NCBI GenBank assembly: GCA_945872325.1
Contig: CAMBZY010000129.1
Span: 1 to 8,126, forward strand
DNA length: 8,126 nt
DNA from: Candidatus Kuenenia stuttgartensis
GTDB taxonomy: Bacteria; Planctomycetota; Planctomycetia; Isosphaerales; Isosphaeraceae
Direction: 5' to 3'
The translations under genes and the position numbers were made by a program. The notes beneath the pieces were generated by a model. That model searched no databases. It worked only from the letters and a program-made list of their open reading frames with translations, and was not told where the DNA came from. Shown here piece after piece: positions 1-5,822 of the stretch; positions within the stretch are counted from its first letter, which is position 1; each line of letters opens with the position of its first letter.

Positions 1-680
1 GGATATTCGGAGTTGACAAATTTCAAGACATCTAATGTCATTTCATCAGGTTCGAATTTCGGATAATCTGGAGATGTATGCTTCTTGGGAAGCGGTTTAC
101 GATTGTCAGCATCAAAATTCCACTGGTCACCAACGGGCGATTTGTTGTCATCCTTCATTAATAATTGAAAATGCCGGCGCATAACTCTATAAAAATTCTC
201 CATCACCACATTCTTGGTGGTGGGTTTGGCATTTTCCGTTTGTGGCCAATAAAATTGACCGTTCGGAATGATTTCAAAGGCAGCATCTTTGAATGAGTAT
301 TTTAAATCTTCTTGTAATGCGGAAGTGGAATTCTCAGCCGCACGCATTGTGACGCATTGCTGCCATGAATGCGTTTCCCAGTGCTTGCGTAAACCATGGC
401 GGAAGGATTCTGCGGAAATACAATCCACCTGCCAGCCTTTGGATCGTAATTCTTCGGCGAAATGCCGGCCTGCTGATATGATTAACGCGAGCCGTTTCTT
501 GTGATATGGTAATGCTGAAAAGTGGCGGTGCGATTCAATCATGACCACTCGAACCAGATCACGCCGGCCTTCGGTAAGCCTGAGAGCTTCTAGAAGTGTT
601 GGATGTTTATCCGGATCCATCAATTGGTCGTTCAGAATCCAGGCTGATACAAGGTTTGCGTTCGTGTTGATTGGTTTCAT
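1..680 (-). CDS. Cryptochrome/photolyase-related protein, FeS-BCP (PhrB-like) type, N-terminal part (cut by window edge)
   Basis: The reading frame opens at the ATG at 680-678 and stays open to the left edge, giving 226 codons; the C-terminal half lies outside. The protein matches the deoxyribodipyrimidine photolyase-related family (DPRP, COG3046), flavoproteins that use light to repair UV photoproducts, with PhrB as a characterised (6-4) photolyase. Seen here are the N-terminal Rossmann-like antenna domain with the strand-loop WILNDQL (14-20), the segment LIISAGRHFAEELRSKGW (66-83), the MENFYRVMRRHFQLLM stretch (160-175), and the hallmark PVGDQWNFD (182-190) followed by NRKPLP (193-198). The four cysteines of the Fe-S cluster lie in the missing C-terminal half and cannot be checked. 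No strong ribosome binding site precedes the ATG. Family assignment is firm; the lesion repaired (6-4 or CPD), or a purely sensory role, cannot be decided here. Confidence 0.9.
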   Translation of the reverse strand, partial: MKPINTNANLVSAWILNDQLMDPDKHPTLLEALRLTEGRRDLVRVVMIESHRHFSALPYHKKRLALIISAGRHFAEELRSKGWQVDCISAESFRHGLRKHWETHSWQQCVTMRAAENSTSALQEDLKYSFKDAAFEIIPNGQFYWPQTENAKPTTKNVVMENFYRVMRRHFQLLMKDDNKSPVGDQWNFDADNRKPLPKKHTSPDYPKFEPDEMTLDVLKFVNSEY

Positions 681-707
681 ATGAATTGCTCGGTGTATCA
701 GTCTTCC

Positions 708-747
708 AAAAAAACACGGGTTCGTACCTGTTCAAGGCACGAACCCG
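708..747 (-). terminator. Rho-independent terminator downstream of parA
   Basis: Arms 717-725 and 739-747 form a perfect 9-bp stem (CGGGTTCGT with ACGAACCCG). Three further pairs inside (727-729 with 735-737) close a 5-nt loop after one mismatch. On the minus strand the stem is followed after two bases by seven T residues (714-708). It lies 56-95 bp past the parA stop codon and before the photolyase ATG, so it should end the parA transcript. Confidence 0.85.
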
Positions 748-763
748 ATGCGAGTATAATGGT

Positions 764-791
764 TTTATAGGTGGCTGATAGAATAAATCAA
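764..791 (-). promoter_or_regulatory. Candidate promoter for the photolyase-related gene
   Basis: On the minus strand a -35-like TTGATT (791-786) and a -10-like TATAAA (769-764) are separated by 16 bp. A second -10-like TATACT lies at 758-753. It sits between the parA stop and the photolyase start, so it is well placed. A transcript from it would begin just before the terminator hairpin at 747-717, which is unusual. Found by eye from sigma-70 consensus; A/T-rich gaps give such matches by chance. Confidence 0.3.
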
Positions 792-802
792 CCTTCAATC
801 GT

Positions 803-1861
803 TTATTCGGTCACGAAGGTCCAACTCGTTTCGCGCTCAGCCGGTGCCGGTTTCGGTGCCATCACGTGCGGTTTGGGCACAACCTGTGCGATATCAGGTC
901 GTTGGTAGACCATTGGGGCTGGAGCTGGTCGTGATACGATTGGCAATTGTTCAGGCTGCTTCACGGACTCAGGTTTTTGAGTGGTTTTGGCGACTGGCAC
1001 CGAATCTTCATCAGGCTCGGTTTTTATGATCAGCGGAGGATCGTCAGGCGTCGCAATCTCCTCACGCTCTGGCACTTGTAGTCCTACAAGTTCGAGACAC
1101 AGTGAGGCGTAATCTTCTGCACCTCGACTGGTAGGGCTGTAGTCGAAAATCGACTGCCCAAAGCTGGGCGCTTCTGCCAGGCGAATGTTGCGTCTGATCT
1201 TTGATTTAAAGACTTTGGCGTCGGCCCAAGGAGCAGTGTTGTTGCGGCGTTTGTCGAAGAAGGTGTCCAGATCTTCCACCACTTCAGTACCGAGCCGAGT
1301 GCCGGATTCGTACATGCAGACCACGACTCCAGCCACTTTCAGCTCGCGATTGACACGTTTTGAAACCAGGTGGATTGTCTCGAGCAGCTTTGACAAGCCA
1401 TGAAGGGCCAGGAAGTGAGCTTGAAGGGGGATCAGGACTTCGCCGGCTCCACAGAGTGCATTAAGCGTCAAAACGCTCAGGCTTGGCGGGCAGTCCATCA
1501 AGACATAATCGTAATTTTTGATTTCAGGGGCCATGAGGTCGCGGAGAATCATTTCGCGACCGACCATGGAAATCAGCTCCACTTCGGCAGCGGCCAGATC
1601 AATGTGGCTGCCGCAAACGTCGAGGTTTGGAGCAACCGTTTTCTTAATCTTTTCGAGAGGCAGATTATCCGTCAGGCTCTCGTACATGGACGGTCCCGAC
1701 CGGCCTGGCATAAGCCCAAGGTGAAGCGTGGCATGGGCTTGCGGATCGAGGTCGATCACAAGTGTTCGCTTACCCTGACGGGCCAATGCAGCAGCAACAT
1801 TCACAGTGGAAGTCGTTTTACCGACACCACCTTTTTGGTTCAGAACAGCGATGCGTCGCAT
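803..1861 (-). CDS. parA: ParA/Soj-type chromosome-partitioning ATPase with proline-rich C-terminal tail
   Basis: This is a 352-residue P-loop ATPase of the ParA/MinD superfamily, which uses an ATP-dependent DNA-bound dimer cycle, normally with ParB, to position chromosomal or other cargo. The deviant Walker A KGGVGKTT is at residues 10-17 with the signature lysine K10. The DLDPQAHAT motif is at 37-45, Walker B YVLMDCPPS at 119-127, and the family motif RRNIRLAEAPSFGQ at 223-236 followed by SRGAEDY at 245-251. The ATPase core ends near 262. The last 90 residues hold 18 prolines and many charged residues, so they are probably disordered; most Soj proteins stop near 260-ish residues. The ATG at 1861 is preferred over an in-frame TTG at 1903 because the core starts there and the TTG lies inside a T-tract. 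No parB is visible. It is flanked by terminator-like elements on both sides, suggesting a single-gene transcript. Confidence 0.93.
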   Translation of the reverse strand: MRRIAVLNQKGGVGKTTSTVNVAAALARQGKRTLVIDLDPQAHATLHLGLMPGRSGPSMYESLTDNLPLEKIKKTVAPNLDVCGSHIDLAAAEVELISMVGREMILRDLMAPEIKNYDYVLMDCPPSLSVLTLNALCGAGEVLIPLQAHFLALHGLSKLLETIHLVSKRVNRELKVAGVVVCMYESGTRLGTEVVEDLDTFFDKRRNNTAPWADAKVFKSKIRRNIRLAEAPSFGQSIFDYSPTSRGAEDYASLCLELVGLQVPEREEIATPDDPPLIIKTEPDEDSVPVAKTTQKPESVKQPEQLPIVSRPAPAPMVYQRPDIAQVVPKPHVMAPKPAPAERETSWTFVTE

Positions 1862-1872
1862 GGTCGCAAGGG

Positions 1873-1877
1873 CCTCC
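1873..1877 (-). promoter_or_regulatory. Shine-Dalgarno sequence supporting the parA ATG
   Basis: GGAGG on the minus strand lies 11 nt upstream of the ATG at 1861. The spacing is somewhat long, but it is the only good purine-rich site nearby. It supports this ATG over the in-frame TTG at 1903, which has no comparable site. Confidence 0.5.
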
Positions 1878-1901
1878 GTGCCCGATAGGCTTCGATCTTC
1901 C

Positions 1902-1937
1902 AAAAAAGCACGATGCGCAAGCCGATCAAGGCTGACG
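1902..1937 (-). terminator. Weak terminator-like element downstream of the ceramidase-like gene
   Basis: On the minus strand an imperfect stem (CGTCAGCC at 1937-1930 with GGCTTGCG at 1923-1916, one mismatch and one G-T wobble) is followed 8 nt later by six T residues (1907-1902). A competing short hairpin (GCGC, loop ATC, GTGC at 1918-1908) abuts the T run directly. The stems are weak, but the T-tract and its flanks nearly match the tail of the strong terminator at 708-747. It lies between the stop at 2017 and the parA start. Confidence 0.35.
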
Positions 1938-2016
1938 ATCTACCTTTAACAGTTGTATCGGTTCTGGAGGTCGTATCAGTTGAGTCCGATTTTGGAAAGT
2001 CCCATTCAGAGTCAAA

Positions 2017-3408
2017 TCATTGCCTCAAACCCGCGCGGATCGCCAGTTTCAATCGCGATTCACTGTCGGGTGCAACCCAGCACCAGTCGCCCAGATTGGT
2101 GTCGTTTTCTTGCACAGCTTTGTCGGTGGGTACGTATCCTGTGGCGGATTCGCCATAACCAGCCACACAGATAAAATCTTTTGGACGAATGGACTGTGCG
2201 TAAAGCTGGAATTCAACATAACTTTCGCCAGGCATCAGAAGCAGGGCTGCGAAGCCGAAGTCAAGGCAGGGGACATCGACGATATGATTTGGATTTTCTT
2301 CACGCCTCAGCCACGAAAGCCCCATGGCCGCCAGGCATTTATGGAACGGGTTGGGATCATTTTTCAGTTTGTCCGTCAATTCCTTGCGACTGAATCCAAC
2401 GGATGTACGAGGCTCAATCCTCACTTTGACATCGCGTAAGACAGAGGATTTCAAGGGCACTCGTTTTGTAGTCTCAAAGGCCTCTTTCATGGCTGATTCC
2501 AGACGATTGGCCAAGGTCTGCCGATTTTTACGGGAACCGTCATTGTATTTTCCGGCAGTGACATTTCCTGAACAGCCTGAAACGTAAACCTGAAGGCAAT
2601 CGGGGGTCGCTTTCTGGCGGGCATCGCGAGCCATACCAGGGAAATCCCACGAAACTTCGCCTTGGCCATAATAGCTCATGGGGTGGACTGAATAAAATGA
2701 AAAGGCGGCTACGGGCTTTTCTTGATTCCAGAATGAAAGGGTTTTCAGGTATGGATCAATGGTTCCTTCTGGCTGACTTCTGGCATATTCATCACGTGTT
2801 GCCGATGTCCGACTGAAACTTGGCTTGCCATCGGGTAAAATAAATCGCCGATTTGATGCAACGCCTTTGACCTGTGCCTGACCTGTTCCGATGTGGGTCA
2901 GGTTCTGACATTGCATTTCGGATTGTTTGATTGCAGCGGCAACTTTTTCAATCGTTTTCTGGAAAAAATCAGGCATGCAGATTGATCCAATCCCGCCGTT
3001 TTTGACCAGCAACTCTTCGGCATAAAGGTCCGCAATGGGTGTGTCGTGCTGATGAATGGCCGTCAGAATCACATATTCTCTGGACGTATTGGCAGCCTTT
3101 GCCAAGGCATCGCGAAATTGGTCGTAGGCTTCATTACGAATCTCGCACCAGTCGATGGAAGCAATGACAACTGGCATTTTCAAGTCGCCATTTTTAATCA
3201 CGACACCACGGCATTCGAGTGGATCCACCACGACTTTTGCATTTGATATGCCACCGCCCATGCACGGATGGCCGATCGGGCAAGTGACATCCACTTTGAA
3301 TGTAGAAATCTGCCAGGGGCTGGAAATATTTGGGCTTGCAAGAGATTTCGATAAATGGCTGATCGAAAGGCCTGATGCCAGAAATTGGAATAGGCGTCTG
3401 GTCATCAT
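2017..3408 (-). CDS. Neutral/alkaline ceramidase-like hydrolase with Tat-like signal
   Basis: The 463-residue product resembles the N-terminal catalytic domain of neutral/alkaline (non-lysosomal) ceramidases, zinc amidases that cleave the amide bond of ceramide. Expected family landmarks appear in order: AIHQHDTP (117-124) for the ATHTHSGP-type zinc histidine loop, ASNRRF (184-189), SVHPMSYYG (240-248) for the second histidine, SGCSGNV (277-283) for the GDVSPN-type loop, MPGES (392-396) with E395 as probable zinc ligand, and GYVPT (424-428) with Y425 as probable ligand/catalytic tyrosine. The N-terminus TRRLFQFLASG (3-13) fits a twin-arginine signal, with possible cleavage after LA near residue 24, so the protein is probably exported. 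The C-terminal immunoglobulin-like domain of full-length ceramidases is missing. GGAG lies 8 nt before the ATG. The domain assignment is good; ceramide as the real substrate is unproven, because this family is broadly expanded in planctomycetes. Confidence 0.82.
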   Translation of the reverse strand: MMTRRLFQFLASGLSISHLSKSLASPNISSPWQISTFKVDVTCPIGHPCMGGGISNAKVVVDPLECRGVVIKNGDLKMPVVIASIDWCEIRNEAYDQFRDALAKAANTSREYVILTAIHQHDTPIADLYAEELLVKNGGIGSICMPDFFQKTIEKVAAAIKQSEMQCQNLTHIGTGQAQVKGVASNRRFILPDGKPSFSRTSATRDEYARSQPEGTIDPYLKTLSFWNQEKPVAAFSFYSVHPMSYYGQGEVSWDFPGMARDARQKATPDCLQVYVSGCSGNVTAGKYNDGSRKNRQTLANRLESAMKEAFETTKRVPLKSSVLRDVKVRIEPRTSVGFSRKELTDKLKNDPNPFHKCLAAMGLSWLRREENPNHIVDVPCLDFGFAALLLMPGESYVEFQLYAQSIRPKDFICVAGYGESATGYVPTDKAVQENDTNLGDWCWVAPDSESRLKLAIRAGLRQ

Positions 3409-3466
3409 GGTTTTAGCTCCAGTATTTTAGGATTACATCAGAAGTTGGAATCTGCGAGATGGTTCT

Positions 3467-3495
3467 ATTTCAAAGGAAAATCGATGGGATGTCAA
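3467..3495 (-). promoter_or_regulatory. Candidate sigma-70-like promoter for the ceramidase-like gene
   Basis: On the minus strand a perfect -35 hexamer TTGACA (3495-3490) is separated by 17 bp from TGAAAT (3472-3467), a 4/6 match to the -10 consensus. It lies in the 108-bp gap after the acyltransferase stop codon and would give a leader of about 50 nt before the ATG at 3408. No terminator is evident in this gap, so read-through from the upstream pair is also possible. Confidence 0.4.
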
Positions 3496-3516
3496 ACATT
3501 ATTCTCCCTGAGCCGA

Positions 3517-4287
3517 TTATTTGGCGTACTTTGAAAGGCCTTCCATCCGTTCGTTCAGCGATTTTGGCCCACGTTGAAGAATTTCGAACCTGGTGAGGTC
3601 CTGAGATAAAGTGTCGCGTTTCAATTGATCAAGTTCGGCAGTCACGCGATTTTCCCAATGGTCGATCAACCCATTTGCAGAATCTTTTGACCAATCCACC
3701 ACTTCATGAGTTCCATATCTGACGCAGGCTTCAGGCTTTTCGTCCTGCCAGAATTCATAGCGAAGGGCTACGGGAATCATCGTGATGCGGCGCGATTTTC
3801 TAAGGATCAGCCTTAATCCATCCTGAAAATCGAGCGGTCGGGTGTCATTGCATAAAATACGGCCTTGAGGCATGATCCAGACATACGAATTTGGCCGGTT
3901 CAATAATTCTGAGGTGTATTCGATTGAAGCTTTGACGGATGGCCCGTGCGTTTTTTCGATCGAGAAAATCCCCACCCTTTTAAAGAAGTTGTATTTCACC
4001 AGGTTCGTATGTTCGGTCATGCCATAACCATCCACTTTCAGGTGGTCGATCAGCCATAATCCGAACATGAAGTCCCACCAGTTTGAGTGGTTTGCAACGG
4101 CCAGAACACCTGTTTCAGGGTTTTCCTGATAAGCCTTCCTCAAATTTTCGATACCCTGACCCAGACAGGAATGAAAGCTGGTGCGCACTTTATAATGAAT
4201 CATTTTACGCACCCAGTGGCGCTGCCAGCCGGTTTTATCGGCTTTAATCAGTTTGATTGTATTTTCTTGACCAGTTTTTGATGTCAT
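3517..4287 (-). CDS. Lysophospholipid-acyltransferase-like (PlsC/LPLAT superfamily) acyltransferase
   Basis: The 256-residue protein carries the catalytic HX4D motif as NHSNWWD (66-72, H67 and D72) and a second family block, MPQGR (139-143), in the place of the PEGTR-type substrate-binding motif. A hydrophobic-aromatic stretch FMFGLWLI follows the catalytic motif (73-80), consistent with membrane association. Members transfer an acyl chain from acyl-CoA or acyl-ACP to a hydroxyl group. Its ATG overlaps the stop of the glycosyltransferase gene by 4 nt (ATGA), so translation is probably coupled and the two should act in sequence. By analogy with CrtO, which acylates the glucose added by CrtQ in staphyloxanthin synthesis, it may acylate the sugar placed by its neighbour. 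A role as a conventional 1-acylglycerol-3-phosphate acyltransferase is less likely given the partner, but is not excluded. Confidence 0.85.
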   Translation of the reverse strand: MTSKTGQENTIKLIKADKTGWQRHWVRKMIHYKVRTSFHSCLGQGIENLRKAYQENPETGVLAVANHSNWWDFMFGLWLIDHLKVDGYGMTEHTNLVKYNFFKRVGIFSIEKTHGPSVKASIEYTSELLNRPNSYVWIMPQGRILCNDTRPLDFQDGLRLILRKSRRITMIPVALRYEFWQDEKPEACVRYGTHEVVDWSKDSANGLIDHWENRVTAELDQLKRDTLSQDLTRFEILQRGPKSLNERMEGLSKYAK

Positions 4288-5513
4288 TTGTCGATTCGGA
4301 CTTCCGCCTCTTTGGAGTGAAGTTTATCAATCTCGAAATTCCGGCCTCTCCAGATCACTCGGCCACGATAATAGTCCAGCACGCTCAGGCAACAGGCCCA
4401 CATGTAGATCGACCCGCCCAGTGGGAGTGAGAATGCATACCATTTCGGAATACCTAAATAAATGACAATCGGAAGCAGACTTTGTGCTTGAAAGGTCATT
4501 CCGATCATTCCGATCATGGTCATTGCAATTGTTGCTACGGAAACGGCTGATTTCAGGCTTAATGTGATTCCGAGGAGGAATGTGATTAAGGGCAGCCAGG
4601 TGAAAATGATCCCAAAAATGAGTCCTGTCCAGAACTTGTGGGGCATGTAATCCATCCCTGCATAAGCATTTTTACGAAGCCCGTTGAGGATATCTTTGAG
4701 ATCGCCGTAGAAATCCGTGCGGGTCAGGTCAGGTGCTCCACGAACGGCTAGAACTCCGCCGGAGGATTTCACACGCTGAGCCAGGCGAATGTCTTCGATA
4801 ATTTCTTGCCTGAGAGATTCCATCCCACCGATTCGATCGTAAATCTCGCGCTTGATCAGCAGAAAAGCTCCGTGGGCCAGAGCTTCGGGTCTCGCAGGAT
4901 TGTTCACGTGGGGGAGAGGGTAAAGCTGCCAGAGCAGGTGGATCATGGCCAGAGAGGTCGCTTTTTGGGCGACACTTCTGGCGTCCACACCTGCTGTCAA
5001 ACTGACCAGATCAGCGCTGGTTCGACATGCTTCCGAATAAGCTACAGCCAAGGCGTTTGGAGAAAGTTTCATGTCGGAATCGACCATCCAGAGCCACTCG
5101 ATGGTTGGATCAACTGCCTCCACTCCCTGGTGAACAGCCCAGGTTTTACCAGCCCATCCGGGTGGACGACTGGCGCCCGTCAAGATGCTGAGCCGATTGG
5201 CGGATGGCTCACGATCATGAATTTCTTTGAGAACTGTGGGGGTCTGATCTGTCGATTGATCGTCAACCACGATAAGTTGCAGCTTGTCGGCGGGCCAATT
5301 CTGGGCAAGGATGCCCTCGATCGTTTCAGCCACTCCAGCTTGTTCGTTATGAGCCGGAACAATCGCAATCACTTTGGGTAGATTGGTTTCAGTAAACTCC
5401 ATCGTGTCGGTTTTTGTGAGCCGTGGAGACTGTTTGGCGAGCAGGATCGAACGCACTGCGAGCCTGGCCCAGAGCAGAGCGACAAAAGTGGCTGTGAGTA
5501 CGATTGCAAGCAT
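4284..5513 (-). CDS. Membrane family 2 glycosyltransferase, HpnB/CrtQ-like
   Basis: The 409-residue protein has an N-terminal membrane segment (about 2-26), a cytoplasmic GT-A domain and a C-terminal hydrophobic region of three to four membrane segments (about 295-380). GT2 landmarks are IVPAHNE (51-57), VVDDQSTD (82-89), the nucleotide-sugar metal motif DSD (145-147) and the acidic ED of IIEDIRLAQRVK (238-249). The block PPGWAGKTWAVHQG (117-130), LYPLPHVNNPARPEA (198-212) and the closing RVIWRGRNF (385-393) resemble hopanoid-associated HpnB and the carotenoid glycosyltransferase CrtQ. It probably transfers a sugar from a nucleotide donor to a lipid acceptor at the inner face of the membrane. 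The acceptor (hopanoid, C30 carotenoid acid or another lipid) cannot be read from sequence. It is the first gene of a probable operon with the overlapping acyltransferase. No strong ribosome binding site precedes the ATG. Confidence 0.85.
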   Translation of the reverse strand: MLAIVLTATFVALLWARLAVRSILLAKQSPRLTKTDTMEFTETNLPKVIAIVPAHNEQAGVAETIEGILAQNWPADKLQLIVVDDQSTDQTPTVLKEIHDREPSANRLSILTGASRPPGWAGKTWAVHQGVEAVDPTIEWLWMVDSDMKLSPNALAVAYSEACRTSADLVSLTAGVDARSVAQKATSLAMIHLLWQLYPLPHVNNPARPEALAHGAFLLIKREIYDRIGGMESLRQEIIEDIRLAQRVKSSGGVLAVRGAPDLTRTDFYGDLKDILNGLRKNAYAGMDYMPHKFWTGLIFGIIFTWLPLITFLLGITLSLKSAVSVATIAMTMIGMIGMTFQAQSLLPIVIYLGIPKWYAFSLPLGGSIYMWACCLSVLDYYRGRVIWRGRNFEIDKLHSKEAEVRIDK

Positions 5514-5594
5514 GGTTCAGTGGTCGCCTGTTTTGTTGGGCGGCTTAGGAGTTTGGTGGGTGAGCCGATCAGCGAATCATCAATCCAGCAATCT

Positions 5595-5622
5595 AGTTTA
5601 GTCTAATTCTGGAGGATGTCAC
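5595..5622 (-). promoter_or_regulatory. Candidate promoter for the glycosyltransferase-acyltransferase operon
   Basis: On the minus strand GTGACA (5622-5617, 5/6 match to the -35 consensus) is separated by 16 bp from TAAACT (5600-5595, 4/6 match to -10). It would start transcription about 75 nt upstream of the ATG at 5513. The call comes from consensus matching by eye only. Confidence 0.28.
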
Positions 5623-5678
5623 GATCGGATCAGAAAGTGTTTTGACTGGCCAATCAATTTTGGAGAATGCCCGTTCGG

Positions 5679-5708
5679 TTTGCAGGTTTTCCCGATCTGT
5701 GGTTTAAT
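5679..5708 (+). promoter_or_regulatory. Candidate promoter for glgC
   Basis: TTTGCA (5679-5684, 4/6 match to -35) lies 18 bp before TTTAAT (5703-5708, 5/6 match to -10). Transcription would start near 5715 and give a leader of about 108 nt that contains the 14-bp palindrome at 5727-5740. This is a weak consensus-based call. Confidence 0.25.
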
Positions 5709-5726
5709 GAGCACATGCGGATTGGG

Positions 5727-5740
5727 CGAAATATATTTCG
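5727..5740. repeat. Perfect 14-bp palindrome, possible operator
   Basis: The sequence CGAAATATATTTCG equals its own reverse complement. It lies about 83 bp upstream of the glgC start and inside a wider pair of inverted 7-bp arms (GATCTGT at 5694-5700, ACAGATC at 5748-5754). Its length and A/T-rich centre fit a dimeric regulator site, but no particular regulator is recognised. Confidence 0.4.
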
Positions 5741-5822
5741 GATTCGAACAGATCCAAAAACGGCATTGATGGTGATGCATTCGGATTTCTCGACTTCAAA
5801 AAAATGAGATGGAACGTCGCAA

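Larger units (their letters stand above)
5514..5822. other. Divergent intergenic region, 309 bp
   Basis: This gap separates the minus-strand glycosyltransferase operon from plus-strand glgC and must hold the start signals for both directions. I see no convincing small gene or RNA gene in it. It contains one promoter-like pair facing each way, a perfect 14-bp palindrome at 5727-5740, and 7-bp inverted arms (5694-5700 and 5748-5754) that flank the palindrome. The stretch just before the glgC ATG is A-rich (5798-5804) with GGAA about 8 nt upstream of the start as a modest ribosome binding site. Confidence 0.7.

Noticed and set aside
268..504. 78-residue plus-strand open frame with several cysteines.
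   Set aside because: It is antisense to the photolyase-related gene, whose reading frame contains clear family motifs; the cysteines come from the complementary codons.
607..798. 63-residue minus-strand open frame between parA and the photolyase gene.
   Set aside because: It runs through the terminator hairpin and overlaps the photolyase start in another frame; no ribosome binding site or domain is visible.
1400..1888. 162-residue plus-strand open frame opposite parA.
   Set aside because: It lies wholly antisense to the strongly supported ParA and shows no recognisable domain; it is a by-product of codon use on the other strand.
1862..1903. In-frame TTG at 1903 as an earlier start for parA, adding 14 residues (MEDRSLSG...).
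   Set aside because: The TTG lies inside the T-tract of a terminator-like element and has no ribosome binding site. The ParA fold starts directly at MRRIAVLNQKGG, and GGAGG precedes the ATG at 1861.
4806..5381. 191-residue plus-strand open frame opposite the glycosyltransferase.
   Set aside because: It is antisense to conserved GT2 motifs, with no domain or ribosome binding site.
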